DNA of 64,000 bases from Perognathus longimembris pacificus (lineage: Eukaryota > Chordata > Mammalia > Rodentia > Heteromyidae): the NCBI RefSeq assembly GCF_023159225.1, contig NC_063177.1, positions 17,384,673 through 17,448,672 on the forward strand, read 5' to 3'. Under the pieces are notes generated by a model. The model was given only the letters and a program-made list of their open reading frames with translations. It had not been told where the DNA came from and made no database searches. The position numbers and the translations under genes were made by a program. Position 1 is the first letter of the stretch. The number at the start of each line of letters is the position of its first letter. This document shows positions 60,569-64,000 of this stretch, piece by piece.

Positions 60569-60956
60569 TCAGATGGTTTCTGGTTACAGTATAACTCAGC
60601 CTAATAGAGACAGGAAAACTTGCCAGGACAGAGGCTACAGGGAGGGATTCTGGGCCTGAGTCACCTTGTCTGTCTTAATGGTCTAGATCAACCACATGTA
60701 AATGATGCATTTCTTGAAGTCACTTTCCTGTGTCTTCTGGGTTCTCCTCATTTTCAACACCACTTCACTTTTTTGTTAAGTTTTAAATTACAGAGGGTGT
60801 AATGAAAAAAATGACTGAAGACTTGTGGCCTATTTGTCAAAAGTAGGGTAGGATAGTAAAGCTTTCCTGTGCTAGAAAGTGAACAACCTATGGATAAGAA
60901 GCTGTTTTCATGATGTATGTGATGGATTTCCTGTGGGCCTAACAAGGAATTACTTA

Positions 60957-61073
<117 letters not shown>

Positions 61074-61160
61074 CTAAATATTGAAAAACAATAGGAAAAA
61101 AAGGAGGACAGTTAAGAAAGATAAAACCATCTACAAGTTGCTCTATAAGAATGCACATGA

Positions 61161-61357
61161 GGGCTGGGAATATGGCCTAGTGGTAGAGTGCTTGCCTCAC
61201 ATACATGAAGCCCTGGATTCGACTCCTCAGCACCACATATACAGGAAAAGCCAGAAGTGGTACTATGGCTCAAGTGGCAGAGTGCTAGCCTTGAGCAAAA
61301 AGAAGCCAGGAACAGTGCCCAGGCCCTGAGTTCAAGCCCCAAGACTGGCAAAAAAAA
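61161..61357 (+). mobile_element. Twin-ID SINE, first of a pair at one target
   Basis: Dimer between aatgcacatga at 61150-61160 and 61358-61368. Confidence 0.88.
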
Positions 61358-61368
61358 AATGCACATGA

Positions 61369-61578
61369 ACGAGACTGGAAATGTGGCTTAGTGGTAGAGT
61401 GCTTGTCTAGCATGCATGAAGCTCTGGCTTCGATTCCTCAGTACCACATAAACAGAAAAAGCTGGAAGTGGCGCTATGGCTTAAGGGGTAGAATGCTAGC
61501 CTTGAGCAAAAAGAAGCTCAGGGACAGTGCCCGGGCCCTGAGTTCAAGCCCTAGGACTGGCAAAAAAAAAAAAAAAAA
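61369..61578 (+). mobile_element. Twin-ID SINE, second of a pair at one target
   Basis: Dimer of an older subfamily between aatgcacatga at 61358-61368 and agaatgcacatgaa at 61579-61592. Confidence 0.88.
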
Positions 61579-61594
61579 AGAATGCACATGAAGC

Positions 61595-61595
<1 letters not shown>

Positions 61596-61640
<45 letters not shown>
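61596..61640 (+). repeat. (AC)n microsatellite
   Basis: About 22 AC units just after the SINE pair. Confidence 0.95.
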
Positions 61641-61643
<3 letters not shown>

Positions 61644-61724
61644 CTCTTTAGGCAAGGGAAAAACCCATTCTCATAATACAAAAATCACAATAATTTCCAA
61701 TTGGATCCTCCAAATTTAATTTGA

Positions 61725-61860
61725 ACTGAGCATGGAGGTGCTCACTTATAATCCCAAATTGCAAATGTTGAAGCATGAGGATTGCAAGTTCAAGACCAGC
61801 TAGGACTACACAGTGAATTTGAAGCTAGCCTTAACTACACAGAACTATCAAACCCTATTT
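61725..61860 (+). mobile_element. B1
   Basis: gagcatggaggtgctcact, caagttcaagaccagctagg and ctatttcagagag. Confidence 0.85.
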
Positions 61861-61861
61861 C

Positions 61862-61985
61862 AGAGAGAGGTCAGGGGGAAGGGAGAGAAACAGAGGGAAA
61901 GAAAGAGGGAAGAAGAAGAGTAAGAGGAAGGAGAGAGGGAGAGGCGGGGAAAAGGAAGAAAGAGAGGAAGGGCAGAAAGAAGAAT
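61862..61985 (+). repeat. GA-rich purine tract
   Basis: Almost pure A and G grown from the end of the B1. Confidence 0.9.
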
Positions 61986-62601
61986 GGACCATGACAATGT
62001 GGTATATATATACAATGGAATTTTAATCATCAGTTAGAAAGAATGATTCTGCACCATTCTTAAGGAAGTAGAAAGACTTGGAAAAAATTATATTAAGTAT
62101 AGTAAACCAGACCCAAAGAAAAAAAGGTTACATGGCTTCCTTCATAAATTTATAGTAGATAGAATGTGGCTATAAGTCTGTAAGAAAACATGTTGGGTAG
62201 TATGCAAGTGATGACAAATGAATTAACTGCTAGCTTCTTGGGAGACAGAGATTGGGACATCATGGTTCAAAGTCAGCCTAAGAAGAAATTTTAAGGATTC
62301 ATCTCGATCACATAAGATGATGCTAAGTGAAATGAACTCCATGTTATTGAAACGATTGTTATATCACAGTTGTAACTACTTTCAACGTCTCATGTGTATC
62401 TGTAGCTTCTACTATTGATGATGTTCTTGTATCACCTTCCTGTGGTTGTATCTACACTATCTCTGTAATCTTATCTGGGTATATTAGAAACTGTCTATAC
62501 TGGTATTAGAACTAGGAAATTGAAAGGGAATACCAAAATCGAGATACACAGGGTAAAAAAAGACAACTACAAAAGCAATACTTGTAAAACTGTTTGGTGT
62601 A

Positions 62602-62941
62602 CAAAAGCCTGACAAGTAGCTGTGGCTCAAGTGACAGGGTGCTGGACTTGCAAAACAAAGACCAGGGACAGGGCCCAGGCTCTAAGTTCAAGTCCCCAAA
62701 GTAGCACCCACCCCCTAAAAAAAAAGGGAGGGTGGGGGGTGTTTGTGGCACATTCAATGAGTCTTGTGTTCTTATCCTGGGTATTTCCAAGAGGCTCAGA
62801 GATGGCATGAAGGCAAAGAGTACTATGAACCTCTTGAATTTTTTAAAATGTTTTTGAATATATATATATATATATACATATATATATTATATCTAAATTT
62901 GCTCCACAGGAAAATAAAAACAGTCCAAAACCTACAAAAAA
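62602..62941 (+). mobile_element. Retrocopied insertion with SINE-derived 5' part
   Basis: Flanked by a perfect 16-bp repeat aaaactgtttggtgta (62586-62601 and 62942-62957). The first 115 bp are an ID-like unit, the next 215 bp unrelated sequence with an (AT)n tract; AATAAA at 62913-62918 precedes the A run at 62936 by 17 bases. Confidence 0.82.
62861..62895 (+). repeat. (AT)n tract
   Basis: Alternating AT with one C, inside the retrocopy. Confidence 0.9.
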
Positions 62942-63189
62942 AAAACTGTTTGGTGTAAGTGAACTGAACACCTCCATGGGGGGAAAGGGAAAGGGGGAGG
63001 AAGGAGGGGGGAATGAGGGACGATGTAACAAACAGTACAAGAAATGTATCCAATGCCTAATGTATGAAACTGTAACCTCTCTGTATATCAGTTTGATAAT
63101 AAAATTTTGAAAAAAAATATAAAAATACAAAATGAATGCAAAAGAACTTTATAAAAAGAAAAAAAAAGAGATTCATCTCAACCAATATG

Positions 63190-63352
63190 TAGGCATGGTA
63201 ATACATACCTATCATTCTAACTACAAGGGAAATACAATGGCTTGGGTGCAATGGCATATATCTGTCATTCCCAGTGAGACAAGGAAGCAAAAGCAAGAAG
63301 ATCACTGTCCAGACTGGCTTAGGCATAAAGACAGATCATATTTCAAAAATAA
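63190..63352 (+). mobile_element. Two diverged B1-like fragments
   Basis: gtaggcatggtaatacatacc and gggtgcaatggcatatatctg are two B1-like starts in tandem. Confidence 0.6.
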
Positions 63353-63360
63353 CCAATGCA

Positions 63361-63600
63361 AAGCCAGGCATCAGTGGTTCCAGCCTGTAATCCTTGCTAC
63401 CCAAAAGGATGAGATCTGAGGATGGAAGTTTGAAGCCAACCCAGGCAGACAAATTAGGGAAGAAACCTGTATTTCCAGCGAACCAGCAAAAAGCTAGAAA
63501 TGAAGGTGTGGCTCAAGTGGTAGAGTGCCATCTTTGAGTGAAAAAGCTAAAAGACAGTGCGCCTAGGCTTTGAGTTCAAGCACCATAATGGCCAAAAAAA
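63361..63600 (+). mobile_element. B1-ID chimeric SINE
   Basis: Complete, moderately diverged copy. Confidence 0.85.
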
Positions 63601-63729
63601 AAAAGTAAAGATAAAATAAATAAATAACTTCAAGTATAAGACAGGAATGGTGAATCTTCCAGTCAGCAGCTCCCCTTGATGGGATTAGGAATGGGTTCCT
63701 AGGGGTGTCTAGAAAGTGGATGGCTATAA

Positions 63730-63950
63730 GCCAGTTGCCTGTTGCTCTCACCTGTAATCCTAGCTATTCAGGAGGCTGAGATCTGAGGATGGTGGTTCAA
63801 AGCCACACAGGGCAGGAAAGTCCATGAGACGCATATCTCCAATTAACCACCAGAAAACCGAAGTAGTGCTGTGGCTCAAGTGGTAGAGCACTAGCCTTGA
63901 GCTGAAGAGCTCAGGGACAGCACAGTTTAATCCCCACACCATCAAAAAAA
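63730..63950 (+). mobile_element. B1-ID chimeric SINE
   Basis: Complete copy whose A tail runs into a tetranucleotide repeat. Confidence 0.88.
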
Positions 63951-64000
63951 AAAGAAAGAAAGAAAGGAAGGAAGGAAGGAAGGAAGGAAGGAAGGAAGGA
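63951..64000 (+). repeat. (GGAA)n microsatellite, cut by window end
   Basis: aaag units turn into ggaa units; the right edge is not in the window. Confidence 0.93.

Larger units (their letters stand above)
61990..63125 (+). mobile_element. L1 3' segment interrupted by a retrocopy
   Basis: tggtatatatatacaatgga (end of ORF2), 3' UTR at 62310-62601, then 62942-63125 with G-rich tract, gaaactgtaacctctctgta and aataaaattttg. It is split at 62602-62941 by a later insertion. Confidence 0.82.
61074..64000 (-). other. VPS53: Intron 5' of the residue-125 exon (partial)
   Basis: Intron open at the right edge. Nearly all of it is repeats: a pair of SINEs at one target, (AC)n, B1, a GA-rich tract, an L1 3' segment with an insertion, and B1-ID copies. 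The upstream coding exon was not found. Confidence 0.87.

Noticed and set aside
61074..64000. Upstream VPS53 exon (about residues 80-124)
   Set aside because: No minus-strand match to the remembered protein; the stretch is almost all repeats, so the exon should lie beyond 64000.

Overview
The window is mammalian nuclear DNA, almost wholly intronic, from one gene: the central part of VPS53, read on the minus strand. VPS53 is the subunit shared by the GARP and EARP vesicle-tethering complexes. Twelve coding exons lie between 61073 (5' side) and 6511 (3' side). All have AG/GT splice sites, all phases join without a break, and they sum to 1494 coding bases (498 codons). Against the human protein as I remember it, they cover about residues 125-622. 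Exons for about residues 1-124 lie beyond 64000, and those for about 623-832 lie before position 1. No promoter, start codon, stop codon or gene 3' end is in the window.

The organism is most likely a rodent of the kangaroo rat / pocket mouse / pocket gopher group (Geomyoidea) or a close relative. B1-like SINEs show it is a rodent. The dominant SINE is a dimer of ID-like units, accompanied by a B1-plus-ID chimeric SINE; from memory this mix fits heteromyid-type genomes better than mouse, rat or squirrel. The species call is an inference.

Layout, low to high coordinate: 1-6510 intron with SINEs, an L1 3' UTR and a MIR; 6511-7253 two exons 581 bp apart; 7254-13985 intron with L2, old L1 and SINEs; 13986-16341 two exons; 16342-27659 two exons (20548-20642, 27558-27659) in repeat-rich introns; 27660-40604 the largest intron (12.9 kb), with L1 pieces split by later insertions and a U6 pseudogene; 40605-46988 four exons, with a large GGA expansion inside a SINE at about 45.6-45.9 kb; 46989-58770 an 11.8 kb intron with MaLR LTRs and L1 3' ends; 58771-61073 two exons; 61074-64000 intron with an L1 3' segment that carries a retrocopied insertion.

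I found no second protein-coding gene and no new protein system. The points worth attention are in the retroposons: a homogeneous six-copy twin-ID subfamily, a retrocopy with a perfect 16-bp target-site duplication and a poly(A) signal, a SINE with a transduced 3' tail, two SINEs inserted in succession at one target, and two SINEs with internal inversions. Repeat coordinates are good to about 5-10 bp; exon coordinates are set by splice sites and reading frame.
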